Assembly: GCF_039595935.1 (NCBI RefSeq)
Contig: NZ_JBCNKR010000006.1
Location: 992,001 to 1,056,000, forward strand
Source of the DNA: Flavobacterium sp.
GTDB taxonomy: Bacteria > Bacteroidota > Bacteroidia > Flavobacteriales > Flavobacteriaceae
Direction of reading: 5' to 3'
Length of the DNA stretch: 64,000 nucleotides
The notes under the pieces were generated by a model. It saw nothing but the letters and a program-made list of their open reading frames with translations, made no database searches and was not told where the DNA came from. The position numbers and the translations under genes were made by a program. Of the stretch, positions 48,264 to 58,334 are shown piece by piece; positions within the stretch are counted from its first letter, which is position 1; each line of letters starts with the position of its first letter.

Positions 48264-49127
48264 TTATCCTAAATAAGTTTTAAGGATTTTACTTCTAGAA
48301 GTGTGTTTCAATCTACGGATTGCTTTTTCTTTAATCTGACGAACACGCTCACGAGTTAAGTCGAAAGTTTCTCCAATTTCTTCTAAAGTCATTGGGTGCT
48401 GATCGCCAAGACCAAAATACAAACGTACAACATCTGCCTCTCTTGGCGTTAATGTTTCTAATGAACGCTCGATTTCAGTACGTAATGATTCGTGAATTAA
48501 CTCTCTGTCTGGGTTTGGAGATTCTCCAGAACGTAATACGTCATAAAGGTTAGAATCTTCACCTTCAACAAGAGGTGCATCCATTGATAAGTGACGGCCA
48601 GAGTTTTTCATAGACTCTTTTACGTCATTTACAGTCATGTCTAGTTCTTTTGCAATTTCCTCAGCAGAAGGCGGACGCTCATTAGACTGCTCTAATAAAG
48701 CATACATTTTGTTGATTTTATTGATAGAACCAATTTTGTTTAATGGTAAACGAACAATACGTGATTGTTCTGCAAGAGCCTGAAGGATCGATTGACGAAT
48801 CCACCATACAGCATAAGAAATGAATTTAAAACCACGAGTTTCATCAAAACGCTGAGCAGCTTTGATAAGACCTAAGTTTCCTTCATTAATTAAATCAGGA
48901 AGAGTTAAACCTTGATTTTGATATTGTTTAGCAACCGATACAACGAAACGTAGGTTGGCTTTTGTTAATTTCTCTAAAGCTCTTTGATCACCAGCCTTTA
49001 TTCTTTGTGCTAATTCTACCTCTTCATCAGCGGTAATCAGGTCAACTTTTCCGATTTCTTGTAGATATTTATCTAACGATGCAGTTTCACGATTGGTTAC
49101 CTGCTTGGTGATTTTAAGTTGTCTCAT
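48264..49127 (-). CDS. rpoD: Primary RNA polymerase sigma factor (RpoD/SigA, Bacteroidota type)
   Basis: 287 residues, short because Bacteroidota primary sigma factors lack the long region 1.1. Region 1.2 ([16 protein letters not shown], 17-32), region 2 ([20 protein letters not shown], about 74-95, and [10 protein letters not shown]), region 3 (about 130-190) and region 4 (RLYFGLG and [17 protein letters not shown]) are all present. It directs most transcription from TTG/TAnnTTTG promoters such as those noted here. The start is backed by a rare strong Shine-Dalgarno sequence. Confidence 0.97.
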   Translation of the reverse strand: MRQLKITKQVTNRETASLDKYLQEIGKVDLITADEEVELAQRIKAGDQRALEKLTKANLRFVVSVAKQYQNQGLTLPDLINEGNLGLIKAAQRFDETRGFKFISYAVWWIRQSILQALAEQSRIVRLPLNKIGSINKINKMYALLEQSNERPPSAEEIAKELDMTVNDVKESMKNSGRHLSMDAPLVEGEDSNLYDVLRSGESPNPDRELIHESLRTEIERSLETLTPREADVVRLYFGLGDQHPMTLEEIGETFDLTRERVRQIKEKAIRRLKHTSRSKILKTYLG

Positions 49128-49137
49128 TTTATTTGTC

Positions 49138-49142
49138 TCCTC
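49138..49142 (-). promoter_or_regulatory. Strong Shine-Dalgarno site (AGGAG) before rpoD
   Basis: GAGGAGACAAATAAA precedes the ATG, with AGGAG 10 bases upstream of the A. Most genes in this window have only A-rich leaders, as is usual for Bacteroidota, so a strong site is notable. Confidence 0.7.
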
Positions 49143-49224
49143 ATTTTTTAAGTGTCCAAGTAGTTATACGTATCAAGTATCAAAAAAGTTACAATTTGTA
49201 TCAATTTTTTTTTGTTTTTTTCGA

Positions 49225-49257
49225 AAAACAAAAAACCTGTCTAAAAACAGACAGGTT
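49225..49257 (-). terminator. Terminator of the DUF4249/TonB operon
   Basis: AACCTGTCT / AGACAGGTT 9-bp stem and a T-run on the minus strand, 37 bases below the last operon gene. Confidence 0.88.
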
Positions 49258-49293
49258 ATCAGTGTGTTATGTTTTTTTTATTTTTTATTTCAA

Positions 49294-51021
49294 TTAGTTT
49301 GCTGTCGTATTTTGTACTTCAATATTTTCTTTAATAGAAACCGGAAGCCCGCTTTTGGTAAAACCTTCCAGTCTTATTTCAAAAGTACCGGAAAGATCTG
49401 AAGTATAAAATGAAGTTTCAGAATCCTGGTTTAACTGCACATCAGGATTCCATAATAATTGATTTCTAAAATCTGGAATTCTTTGATTATCGGCCGTGCT
49501 TTCGTATTTCACTTTGTTGTAAATCTTTTTTGGCTGTGGTCTTAAAATAGTTGGTTTTACAATGAAAGAACCATTTTGTGTGCTTTTAAAATCTTTATCA
49601 AAAGTGGTGAAACTAACTAAACCGTTAAATGATTTTGAACCTACATAATATCTACCTACAACAAGCTCAATTTTGTATACATTTTTCATGTTGTAATTTA
49701 AAAGATCATTTTGGTTTTCTAAATACAATCCGTCAACCAAAACAAGTGCAGATTCCGGCAGCTGTGGAAAAACACTTGGATCATTTACATGCAGGTACAA
49801 TTTATCATCCTTTTGCTTAGAATAAATTTCTACGGCAACTTCTGTTATTGTTTCTTTTAAAGTTTTAAAACGTGTATAATCGTCCAGAATATATTCTTTT
49901 ACAGTAGAATAATAGAAAGGTTCATAAGTGGAAGCTTTCTCAATATTATCTACTTTTTTATGATAATAAGCATTTTCAACCTGACTTGAAATCGATCTTT
50001 CTAAAAGGCTTTCTTTAAAGGTATAAGATAGCTTGGAATCTTTTTCAAAAGATACTTGAGCGTAATCAATTTCTGGAGCATTATTTATCGCGATGTCATA
50101 GTTATTTGCTTTTTCGTCAATAATTTGAATAACGATATTAGATGTGTAAAAAGTTTTATTTACATTGAAAATAAAGTTACCAGATACGTCTGTTTTTACT
50201 ACTTCAAAAGCAAATGATTTTCCAGGAATTGATAATCCTATTGAAACGTTCTCTACTTTGTCTGTTTTGTTTTTTGCTGAAATTTTACCTGAAATAATTT
50301 CACCTCTAAGTTCTGGCAGAATTATTTTTTGATCTTGTTTTTGCAGATCTAATACAACCGGATAAGAAACATTTGAGGCAAATTTGACTGCAGAAATTTG
50401 ATTTTGAGTTGGAATATTATCTAATTTTCTAACGGATAAAGAATAAGTTCCATCAGTAAAATTAGCATTTGATGACAAAATTTTTAAATCGACTAATTCA
50501 CGGTTTGTAAACGTTTTTTTATTCAGTTTAAGTGTTACGTTTTGATTAGCTGAACTTTCATCAACAGTATTGGTCCCGTTTGCTAAAATGTTTGCAGCAA
50601 CCGTTTTTTCGTCTACTTTATATGGATTTACAATGTTAATGTTTAATTGAAATAATTCAGAAAGAGGTTTATTCAGCATCCAGTTTGTGTAACCAACTAA
50701 TTTATAGCTGCCTGTTTTTAAAGTAGTAGGAATGAAATAATCGCCTTGTCCGCTTGCATTTTCCAATGAAATTTTTGTTTTAAAAACAGATTTCTTAGTA
50801 TCGTCAACTAATTCTACATAAGCAACTTTACTAATGTTGCTTGGAGTTTTGTCGGTTGATTTTAAACAATAAATTTTATACAATAAAGTTTCACCAGAAA
50901 TAAGTGTTGTCGCATTCGTATGGATGAAAATAGTTTCATCTACAGCAATCGTTTGTTGTGCTCTGTTAAATTGTGTATTAATTAATACAAACAATAAAAT
51001 TATGTGTTTTAGTCTATCCAA
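49294..51021 (-). CDS. Exported multi-domain protein, alpha-2-macroglobulin MG-like, unknown function
   Basis: 575 residues. It starts with TTG at 51021, overlapping the upstream stop by 13 bases; no ATG gives the signal peptide (IILLFVLINTQFNRAQQ). Residues about 25-130 and 160-290 look like repeated macroglobulin-type beta-sandwiches (TLISGETLLYKIYCLKS, KTFTNRELVDLKI). A carboxypeptidase-regulatory-like stretch follows (240-300), and a plug-like segment near 440-490 (VDGLYLENQNDLLNYNMKNV). No thioester motif (CxEQ) is seen. Such proteins accompany TonB receptors in Bacteroidota; it is the last gene of the five-gene operon. The role is not known. Confidence 0.78.
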   Translation of the reverse strand: MDRLKHIILLFVLINTQFNRAQQTIAVDETIFIHTNATTLISGETLLYKIYCLKSTDKTPSNISKVAYVELVDDTKKSVFKTKISLENASGQGDYFIPTTLKTGSYKLVGYTNWMLNKPLSELFQLNINIVNPYKVDEKTVAANILANGTNTVDESSANQNVTLKLNKKTFTNRELVDLKILSSNANFTDGTYSLSVRKLDNIPTQNQISAVKFASNVSYPVVLDLQKQDQKIILPELRGEIISGKISAKNKTDKVENVSIGLSIPGKSFAFEVVKTDVSGNFIFNVNKTFYTSNIVIQIIDEKANNYDIAINNAPEIDYAQVSFEKDSKLSYTFKESLLERSISSQVENAYYHKKVDNIEKASTYEPFYYSTVKEYILDDYTRFKTLKETITEVAVEIYSKQKDDKLYLHVNDPSVFPQLPESALVLVDGLYLENQNDLLNYNMKNVYKIELVVGRYYVGSKSFNGLVSFTTFDKDFKSTQNGSFIVKPTILRPQPKKIYNKVKYESTADNQRIPDFRNQLLWNPDVQLNQDSETSFYTSDLSGTFEIRLEGFTKSGLPVSIKENIEVQNTTAN

Positions 51022-52181
51022 AATGAAGGTTTTACGTTAGATGAAAATGATGTACAGTCTCCGCATACGGCGTCTACTAGGATATAACTTGATCCGGCAT
51101 TAGAAAAATAAGTCATAAAGTTTCTTTCAACATTATAGATCATAGATTCTGCATTACAATCTTCTCCGTCAAAACAAAATTTAAAAGGAATATCTTCACA
51201 AGTATTAAAATATGGAGATGGTCTTCCGGGAAATAAATCAGTATAATTAAAAAATATTCTTTGTTCTGAAACTGTTGCCACATCAAAATATCCAATAACT
51301 TTTACGTTAGAATCACTAATACATTTTATATTTCCAGAAAGTACTCCTGGTTGTTTAGGAGATAGAACACTTGCAGAACTGGCTATATCTCTCATTGTTT
51401 TATGAAAATTGTAAGCAGCTAAATTTTCAACATATTGTTTAACTAAAATGCTGTATCGATGACCGATGATATAATTATTTTCTTCAATAAAACGAATTGG
51501 GAGATTTACTCGATCTTCGTTTAGATCATTTGTATTTAATAAAATAATATCTGTTGAGTTTTTAGTTGTATAACAAGTTCTGGTATTGGAAGGGTTAGGA
51601 ATTAGTTCTACAGATTGTGGACCAGTAACTATTAATTTAGATAATGACCATCTTGGAGCTATAATTTTATAGCTTTCTTCATATTCAAAACGATAATATT
51701 TTGAAGTTCTGGTAGGATCATAACTGTTAACATTAATTTGAATCCCAGTCTGATTGTCCTTATTTGTTACAACTGATGGTACGACGCTTTGAATTGGACT
51801 TACGGTTGTCAGTGTTTCATGACTAGATTCATATACATTCCCGTCTTTAGTTTTAATTGTTAAAGTATATTGTCTGCCTGATAAAATTTGAAATATAGTT
51901 TGTGAGACATAAACACCGGATTTTTCTTCAAATAAGTATGAGTTATTTTGATCGTCTTTAACGATTACTTCTGCTCCTGTCTCAACCTTTATTGAGGTGT
52001 CTTCAAACCGAGAAGTTTTCGTTATTTTAATTTGCTGGTTTTTAAGTTCATTGGTTAAAGATGCTTCTACAACGATAGCCTCTTCATATGTGTTTGTTAG
52101 CAATGGATATGTTTCTGTGCAGCCATTTGCTAAAAAGCAGATAATTAAAATTAATAATATTTTTTTATAAGATATATTCAT
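51009..52181 (-). CDS. DUF4249-like outer-membrane lipoprotein (copy 2)
   Basis: 390 residues. Lipoprotein signal with Cys21 (FLANGCTETYPLL). The N-terminal two thirds are beta-sandwich-like and closely match copy 1 (NTYEEAIVVEASLTNELKNQ). The C-terminus is Cys-rich and ends with CGDCTSFSSNVKPSFWID. That CxxC plus KPxFW ending is shared with copy 1 and, as I remember it, with the DUF4249 family generally. These lipoproteins are found with TonB receptors and may play a SusD-like substrate-capturing part. It is 49 bases after copy 1. Confidence 0.85.
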   Translation of the reverse strand: MNISYKKILLILIICFLANGCTETYPLLTNTYEEAIVVEASLTNELKNQQIKITKTSRFEDTSIKVETGAEVIVKDDQNNSYLFEEKSGVYVSQTIFQILSGRQYTLTIKTKDGNVYESSHETLTTVSPIQSVVPSVVTNKDNQTGIQINVNSYDPTRTSKYYRFEYEESYKIIAPRWSLSKLIVTGPQSVELIPNPSNTRTCYTTKNSTDIILLNTNDLNEDRVNLPIRFIEENNYIIGHRYSILVKQYVENLAAYNFHKTMRDIASSASVLSPKQPGVLSGNIKCISDSNVKVIGYFDVATVSEQRIFFNYTDLFPGRPSPYFNTCEDIPFKFCFDGEDCNAESMIYNVERNFMTYFSNAGSSYILVDAVCGDCTSFSSNVKPSFWID

Positions 52182-52230
52182 GATATAGTTTCGAAATAGT
52201 TCTTTGTAGTTTTATATTGAAAAGCTTTTT

Positions 52231-53409
52231 TTAATCTACCCAAAACACTGGTTTTACATTTGATGCTATTGTAGTACAATCTCCACATGGTGCATACACC
52301 CAATAATAAAATCGACCATTTAAATAATAGTTAACAATGCCTAGCATTACATCATCTGTAAAAGGAGGAGAATGTGTACATGGATCTGGACTAAAAGGAT
52401 AATCAGCGTAGCAAAATTCCTGACAATCTGTATAAAATGGAGGAGGAGCTTCACCTAGAAATAGATCATCATAATTAAAATATATTCTCTCGATTGATAT
52501 TGAGGCCACATCAAAATATCCGATTACTTTATCACTTGGATTTTTTACAGATTTGATATTACCTAATACAATTCCGGGTTGTGTTGGAGATAAAAGACTC
52601 GCACTTCCGGATATTTTTTTTAGTGTTCTATAATAATTAAATGCAGCTAAACTTTCTACATACTGCGTTACCAATATACTGTATCGGGTTGTAATAATGT
52701 AATCCTGATCGCTTATAAAGCGAATTAAATAATCAACACGATCTTCTTTTAAATCGTTCGTACTTAATAAAAGCAGGTCTGTGCTTTTTTTATTTCCATA
52801 ACAAATTCTTGTATTAGGATCATTGTCGATAAAAGTTAATGCCCCATTTGCATTGATGACTGCTTTGGTACGAACCCATTTTGGTGCTACAACTTTATAG
52901 GTTTCCTCATACTCGTATCTGTAATAATGCGATTTATTGGTAGGATCAAAGCTATTGACCCTAATGCCAACTCCTCTTTTATCCTCTTTGTCTTTTTCTA
53001 CAGCAGCTTTAACACTTTCCATTGGGGTTACAGTAGAAAGTACTTCTGGTGATGACACAAAAGATCTGCCATCTTTTGTGTTAATGTGCAGTTGGTACTG
53101 AATTCCGGGTACGGCTTGAAAAGCAACAGTCGAAACATATTTGTCTGACTGATCTTCAAAATCATATCTGTTTCCAGAGTTATCAGTTATATAAACTTCG
53201 GCGCCGGTTTCAGGAAGATATTTTTCATCTTCGAATCTAGCCGTCTTGGTAAGTTTTATTTCCTGATTTTTTAGTTCGTTCGTTATTGTAGTTTCAACAA
53301 CCAATGCTTCTTCGTAAGTATTCGTCAATAATGGATATGCTTCTGTGCAGCCATTTAAAATAAAAGCTGATAAGAGAAGGAGAATACTATGTAGTTTAAA
53401 ATTTTTCAT
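52231..53409 (-). CDS. DUF4249-like outer-membrane lipoprotein (copy 1)
   Basis: 392 residues. Lipoprotein signal with Cys21 (FILNGCTEAYPLL). The N-terminal 300 residues are shared with copy 2 at roughly half identity. The Cys-rich part near 320-350 (YTDCQEFCYADYP, DPCTH) differs, and the end reads CGDCTTIASNVKPVFWVD. It starts 11 bases after the TonB receptor. The variable Cys-rich loop between two conserved parts suggests a ligand-specific site (inference). Confidence 0.85.
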   Translation of the reverse strand: MKNFKLHSILLLLSAFILNGCTEAYPLLTNTYEEALVVETTITNELKNQEIKLTKTARFEDEKYLPETGAEVYITDNSGNRYDFEDQSDKYVSTVAFQAVPGIQYQLHINTKDGRSFVSSPEVLSTVTPMESVKAAVEKDKEDKRGVGIRVNSFDPTNKSHYYRYEYEETYKVVAPKWVRTKAVINANGALTFIDNDPNTRICYGNKKSTDLLLLSTNDLKEDRVDYLIRFISDQDYIITTRYSILVTQYVESLAAFNYYRTLKKISGSASLLSPTQPGIVLGNIKSVKNPSDKVIGYFDVASISIERIYFNYDDLFLGEAPPPFYTDCQEFCYADYPFSPDPCTHSPPFTDDVMLGIVNYYLNGRFYYWVYAPCGDCTTIASNVKPVFWVD

Positions 53410-53420
53410 CCTAAATAGAA

Positions 53421-56207
53421 TTAGAATTTAAAATTATAAGTAATACTTGGTACCGGAATTGAGAAAATAGACGTTTTATATCCTTTTACTTTTCCGTTTT
53501 GATCTGTCACAAAATAAATTGAGTATGGATTGTTTCTTCCTAAAACATTATAAATTGAAATGTTCCAGAAACTATGCGCTAACTTTTTGATTTTGTGATT
53601 ACCTTCGATGTTAAGACCTATATCTAAACGAATATAATCTGGAATTCTGTAAGCATTTCTATCACTATATAGAGTGTATTCTGAATTTCCATATTGGAAC
53701 TTACCAATAGGATACGTAATTGGTCTTCCTGTTTGGTATAAGAAATTAGAAGATAAACTATAACGTTTTGTAAATCTATAATTTAAAATAGCACTTAAAT
53801 CGTGAGGCTTGTCAAAATTTGCAGGAAAATAGTTTCCATTATTTACAATTTCTGAACTAAACTGGCTATCCAATTTAATAAATGAACGTGAATACGTATA
53901 ACCAATCCATCCGTTTAATCTTCCGGTAGATTTCTTTAATAATAACTCAACTCCATAAGCCTTTCCTTCGCCTTGTAATAATTCCGTTTCTACATTTTGG
54001 TTCAATAAAAGCTGTGCTCCAACTTTGTAATCCAAAATGTTTTTTGATTTTTTGTAGTATCCTTCAAGACTTACTTCGTATTCTTCGTCGTTTAATGTTT
54101 TAAAAAGACCTAAAGAAACTTGTTGTGCCGTTTGTGGTTTTACATTAGAATCAGACAATTTCCAGGTATCAGTTGGAGATTGTGTAACGTTGCTTGATAA
54201 AAGGTGAATATATTGACGAGTTACATCATATCCTGCTTTGATAGAAAAATCTTCAGTAATAAAATAACGTGCAGCTAAACGAGGCTCAAGTCCGCCGTAC
54301 GTTTTTATAACCTCATTTTTGTTATAATGAGTAGTTCCTGTTACCGTTTCGTCACTTAAAGGCAGACCGGGTTGATAAGAATTCACATCAGCTTCTCCTA
54401 AAGACGCATAAAACGAATATCTTAATCCCAAATCAACTAATAATTTATCACTAAATTTATAGCTATCAGCCAGATAAACAGCAGATTCTAGCGCCCTTTC
54501 TTTCTCTATGTCTGTAGATATTAAAGTAGCTTCCGGTTTTTTTGGATGCTGATAACCTGGTGAAATGTTATATAATTTGCTTGCAATACCGTAAGATAAA
54601 GTATGTTTTGGATTTAATTGGTAATTCAGTTTTAACTGAAGTTGAGACTCATTTACTTTATATCCAAAATCAAATGCATTAATATCATCTGAATCATAAT
54701 CGATATTAAACTTGTACTCACTGTTTGTAAAAATTAATGCCGCTTTGCTTTTTTTGCTAAAAGTATGATCCCATTTTAAAGAAGCAAGTCTGTTGCTGTA
54801 TTTATAAATTGAATCTGAACTTAAACTAAAACGGTCATGGCTGTAATAAGCTGTAGCTTCAAGATTGTTATTAGCATTAATTTGATTGTTGTATTTTAAA
54901 ATTCCATCATAAAATCCAGCTTGACTGTTTTTTAAATTTTTATCATCCAGAGATTTTAAAATCCAATCAGAATAGGTAGCACGGCCTCCAAAAATAATAC
55001 TTGATTTATTTTTTTCGATTGGCATACTCAATGTAAGGTTCGAAGTAATTGGCCCAATTGCTCCTTCACCAGAGAATTTTTCAGGATTTCCGTTTTTTGT
55101 CGTAATGTCAAATACAGATGATAATCTTCCTCCAAAATCTGCCGGAATACTTCCTTTGTAAATATCTGCTTTCTTTGCTGTATAAGGGTTTATAGCCGAG
55201 AAAAAACCTAAAAAATGCTGCGGATTATACAAAACCGCATTGTCTAAAAGTATAAGGTTTTGGTCGTCTTTTCCACCTCGCACGTTAAATCCTGCCGATC
55301 CTTCTCCTGTGGTTTTAATACCAGGAAATGTGGTTGCAACTTTAAGGATATCTCTTTCTCCAAGAATCAACGGAACGTTTTTAATTCCTTCAATATCAAT
55401 TGAAACTAATCCTGAAACGGTTGTTTCTGTTGTTTTTTGTCCTTTCTTTTTAATTACAACCTCGTCTAATTGATTTGATTTTTCATTAATTCCAATGTCG
55501 AATTTTCCATCGTCATAAACCATTAAAGTTCTCACTACTTCTTTGTGGCTTAATGATTTTACTTCGATAACATTTATTCCTCTCGGAAGCTGTAAACTGT
55601 AATTTCCGTCAAGATCACTAGAGGTATTAATGTTTTTTCCTCTTACTCTAATGTAAATATTAGGTTCAGCTTTTCCGGTTTCTTCATTTTTTACAGAACC
55701 AGTAACTGTATACGTTTTTTTGATGTTGTCTTTGTTTTCTTTACCAATAAAAACAATTGCAGCTTTTTTGGTTACGCTATAACTATTTAGCGAATCATAC
55801 TGCTGATAAAATACAGGATTATCTGTACCATCATTTCCGTTATTTTGATTGGTTTCTGCCGGGGCATCAGTAAAATAATTTGATGGAAGCGTATCGTGAA
55901 TTGTACTGTTAAGTGTTAGAATTACTTTGTTTTTTAAAACAATATAATTCAAATCAGTTTTGCTCAAAATCGAATTAAGAACATCGTCGATTTTAGCATC
56001 AGTATAAACTCCTGAAATTAATTCTTTATTCGAATTAATCCAAGTTGGATCAAAATAAAACTTATAGGATGTTGCAGTTTCAATGCGTTTTAGGGCATTT
56101 TCTAAAGTTTCATCTTTAAATGTAATTGATAATTTCTCATTGGAATTTTGTGCAAAAGACAATTGAAATGAGAATAAAATAATAAAGGCGAGTAAAATTT
56201 TTTTCAT
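53421..56207 (-). CDS. TonB-dependent outer-membrane receptor with STN domain
   Basis: 928 residues. Signal peptide to about 19 (QLSFAQ). An STN (secretin/TonB N-terminal) domain at 24-105 (LSITFKDETLENALKRI), a linker, a carboxypeptidase-regulatory domain (about 165-245, TVTGSVKNEETGKAEPN), a plug (about 265-360, FNVRGGKDDQNLILLDNAV) and a barrel ending in F (ITYNFKF). The STN domain normally signals through an anti-sigma factor (FecR type), but none lies in this window next to it. It is the second gene of the operon and lacks a SusD; the DUF4249 lipoproteins take that place. Substrate unknown. Confidence 0.93.
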   Translation of the reverse strand: MKKILLAFIILFSFQLSFAQNSNEKLSITFKDETLENALKRIETATSYKFYFDPTWINSNKELISGVYTDAKIDDVLNSILSKTDLNYIVLKNKVILTLNSTIHDTLPSNYFTDAPAETNQNNGNDGTDNPVFYQQYDSLNSYSVTKKAAIVFIGKENKDNIKKTYTVTGSVKNEETGKAEPNIYIRVRGKNINTSSDLDGNYSLQLPRGINVIEVKSLSHKEVVRTLMVYDDGKFDIGINEKSNQLDEVVIKKKGQKTTETTVSGLVSIDIEGIKNVPLILGERDILKVATTFPGIKTTGEGSAGFNVRGGKDDQNLILLDNAVLYNPQHFLGFFSAINPYTAKKADIYKGSIPADFGGRLSSVFDITTKNGNPEKFSGEGAIGPITSNLTLSMPIEKNKSSIIFGGRATYSDWILKSLDDKNLKNSQAGFYDGILKYNNQINANNNLEATAYYSHDRFSLSSDSIYKYSNRLASLKWDHTFSKKSKAALIFTNSEYKFNIDYDSDDINAFDFGYKVNESQLQLKLNYQLNPKHTLSYGIASKLYNISPGYQHPKKPEATLISTDIEKERALESAVYLADSYKFSDKLLVDLGLRYSFYASLGEADVNSYQPGLPLSDETVTGTTHYNKNEVIKTYGGLEPRLAARYFITEDFSIKAGYDVTRQYIHLLSSNVTQSPTDTWKLSDSNVKPQTAQQVSLGLFKTLNDEEYEVSLEGYYKKSKNILDYKVGAQLLLNQNVETELLQGEGKAYGVELLLKKSTGRLNGWIGYTYSRSFIKLDSQFSSEIVNNGNYFPANFDKPHDLSAILNYRFTKRYSLSSNFLYQTGRPITYPIGKFQYGNSEYTLYSDRNAYRIPDYIRLDIGLNIEGNHKIKKLAHSFWNISIYNVLGRNNPYSIYFVTDQNGKVKGYKTSIFSIPVPSITYNFKF

Positions 56208-56212
56208 TTGTC

Positions 56213-56956
56213 TTATTTGGTTTGAATTGCAAGAGAGTTAGAAATGTATTTCATCAAATTTTTCATAAATTGATCTTGATCAGATTTTTTTAACTCTCTG
56301 TTCAGTAAATAAAAACCATTGATTTGTTTTTTCTGTTCTGGGAACAGTTTGATAATATCATTCTTTCCTTTAATAGGATAAATGGTGTTTTTAAAATCAA
56401 TAAAAAAAGAGTTGTTTTCTTTAAAACTATAGAATATACCACTTTCTAAAACAGTTTTTTGAATGTCTTTGTGGTGTTTTATATAAAAAGTAAAATCAGC
56501 AGCGATATTACTTTCTTCGTAATAGCCAGGAACAAATTCCGGAACAGTTTCATTTTTCTTTTCAATTTTCACAAAATTTTTGTCCAGAATTGAAAAGGAT
56601 GAAATTTTACTTTGGTTAAGATTAATTCCGATGTTTTCAGATTCTCCGTATGGATTTAGAACCAAAATATCTCTGTAAACGTCATATTTAAGTTTTACAT
56701 CGTAATATTTCTGCCCATCGAAGTTAATTTTTCCAATTTCATACTTATCTATTAGATATAAATGGCTGTCTCCAATAGCTTTGTACGGATTTGTGTGTGG
56801 TACTCCGTTATTCAGGTCTAGGTTGTCTTTGCCAACTGTTTTGTCAAACCAATTGTAAACGTTTACATCGTTATTTGTTTGGCTATGAATAACATAAATG
56901 TTTAAGAATAATCCAAATAAAATGAGGAAAGCGGACTTTTTTTGATAATTTTTCAA
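56213..56956 (-). CDS. Exported protein of unknown function, first gene of the TonB operon
   Basis: 247 residues from a TTG at 56956, the only start giving the signal peptide (SAFLILFGLFLNIYVIHSQ). The mature protein is mixed alpha/beta with many aromatic and lysine residues and no motif I know. It is 5 bases from the TonB receptor, so it is part of the unit. Similar exported proteins precede STN-type receptors in Bacteroidota, but I cannot name a family. Confidence 0.75.
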   Translation of the reverse strand: MKNYQKKSAFLILFGLFLNIYVIHSQTNNDVNVYNWFDKTVGKDNLDLNNGVPHTNPYKAIGDSHLYLIDKYEIGKINFDGQKYYDVKLKYDVYRDILVLNPYGESENIGINLNQSKISSFSILDKNFVKIEKKNETVPEFVPGYYEESNIAADFTFYIKHHKDIQKTVLESGIFYSFKENNSFFIDFKNTIYPIKGKNDIIKLFPEQKKQINGFYLLNRELKKSDQDQFMKNLMKYISNSLAIQTK

Positions 56957-57070
56957 AGGATTCTGTGGATTTTAGTGATTTGTTGTGGGGGTTTTCAAAT
57001 TTATTAAAAAAAGGTTATAAACAAAACGTATATCTGTTAAATTGTGATAAAATGTTATTTTATTTACAAC

Positions 57071-57106
57071 AAAAACCCCAAATCATAATAATGATTTAGG
57101 GTTTTT
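57071..57106. terminator. Terminator after the small membrane-protein gene
   Basis: 16-bp stem AAAAACCCCAAATCAT / ATGATTTAGGGTTTTT (one G-T pair) with an AATA loop and T-runs on both strands. Confidence 0.85.
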
Positions 57107-57154
57107 AACGAATAATCTGAGCGGAATTAGAATTAGTGTATTTTAAGTTTAATT

Positions 57155-57400
57155 TTAGAAATCATCAGTATTATTAAGGATCTCGTCGAATATTTTTTTT
57201 AGTGATCTGATGTAAATTGGAAACGCGATGGCTAATAAAATATATTCAAATCTAAAAACGGTTACGTCGTCTAAAATTCTATATAAGCAAGGAATTATAA
57301 TTGCCAAAGAAACTACAATTCCAATCCATGGATTGTTTTTTATTTTTTTTATAGTTGGCAAAATTTTCATTTCAGGTTGTCTCGTTAATGCTATCTTCAT
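57155..57400 (-). CDS. Small two-helix membrane protein
   Basis: 81 residues. N-terminal basic part (1-25), two hydrophobic segments (about 27-43, 55-66) and an acidic end (DEILNNTDDF). No family recognised. It stands alone between the TonB operon and the two-component system, with its own terminator below; it may belong to either. Confidence 0.65.
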   Translation of the reverse strand: MKIALTRQPEMKILPTIKKIKNNPWIGIVVSLAIIIPCLYRILDDVTVFRFEYILLAIAFPIYIRSLKKIFDEILNNTDDF

Positions 57401-57535
57401 CTATTTTTTGATTTGTGCGAGGTAAAAGTAATTTTGATCTCACTTTATAAATGTGAAAATGTCACGAAAGCCTTTTTAAATGTCATGAAGTCTGTGAAAA
57501 GCATTTCTGCTAAGAGTTTTTATTTCAAAAAGCAT

Positions 57536-57563
57536 AAAAAAAATCCTCTTAAATAAGAGGATT
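57536..57563 (-). terminator. Terminator of the two-component operon
   Basis: AATCCTCTT / AAGAGGATT stem with an AAAT loop and a minus-strand T-run, 24 bases below the response-regulator stop. Confidence 0.88.
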
Positions 57564-57586
57564 GATATTGAAATTTAGATGATTAG

Positions 57587-58333
57587 CTATGATAAAATAT
57601 TCATCTTTTTTATGAAATCTTTATAAGTGTCGCTTAAATTTATTTTGTGATTTCCTTTAAGGATAATAAGATTATCCGCCAGGATAATTTCTTCAATCTT
57701 TTCGGTATTTACAATGGTGTTACGATGTGTTTTTATGAACTTATTTTTATCCAGAAGATCACTTATTTTGGTTAGTGAAATTAGAATTACAAATTTTTCT
57801 TTTTCAGTAATAATATTGCAGTAACGCTCTTCAACTTCAATGTATAGAATGTCTTCGAGATTTACTTTTTTTAAGGAATTTTTCTTCTTTATAAACAAAG
57901 AATCGTTGCTGATGACGGTATTTTGTTCTTCGCTCAAAAAAACATTTGTCTGCTCATAAAACTTCTCGACAGCCATTTCTATAGCATATAAAATTTCAAG
58001 TTCGTTGAAAGGCTTCATTAAAAAACTGAAAGGTTTTGTAAGTTTTGCTCTTTCAAAAATCTGTCTATCCTGAGAACTTGTTAAAAACACAAAAGGTTTC
58101 GATGCATGCGGAATTATATTAATAGATTCTGCAAAGGTTATACCGTCTGGTTTTCCATCCAGAAAAACATCGATAATAATTACATCAACAGGTTTTTCAT
58201 AAAAAAGTTTTAACGCATCAGTATAATTAACAGCAACACCCGCAATGTTATAATTGTGGTCTGTTAATACTTTTACCAGTGCATCACTTTGTTCCTGAGT
58301 ATCTTCTATAATTAATACATTAATATTATCCAT
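57587..58333 (-). CDS. LytTR-family response regulator
   Basis: 248 residues. Receiver domain 1-125 with phosphoacceptor D55 in VIIIDVFLDG, the acidic pair E10 D11, and the conserved K in MKPF. A linker leads to a LytTR DNA-binding domain (about 150-248, KVNLEDILYIEVEERYC, FIKTHRNTIVN). It follows its sensor kinase by one base. The target genes are unknown; the near TonB operon and the small genes beside it are candidates. Confidence 0.94.
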   Translation of the reverse strand: MDNINVLIIEDTQEQSDALVKVLTDHNYNIAGVAVNYTDALKLFYEKPVDVIIIDVFLDGKPDGITFAESINIIPHASKPFVFLTSSQDRQIFERAKLTKPFSFLMKPFNELEILYAIEMAVEKFYEQTNVFLSEEQNTVISNDSLFIKKKNSLKKVNLEDILYIEVEERYCNIITEKEKFVILISLTKISDLLDKNKFIKTHRNTIVNTEKIEEIILADNLIILKGNHKINLSDTYKDFIKKMNILS

Positions 58334-58334
58334 T

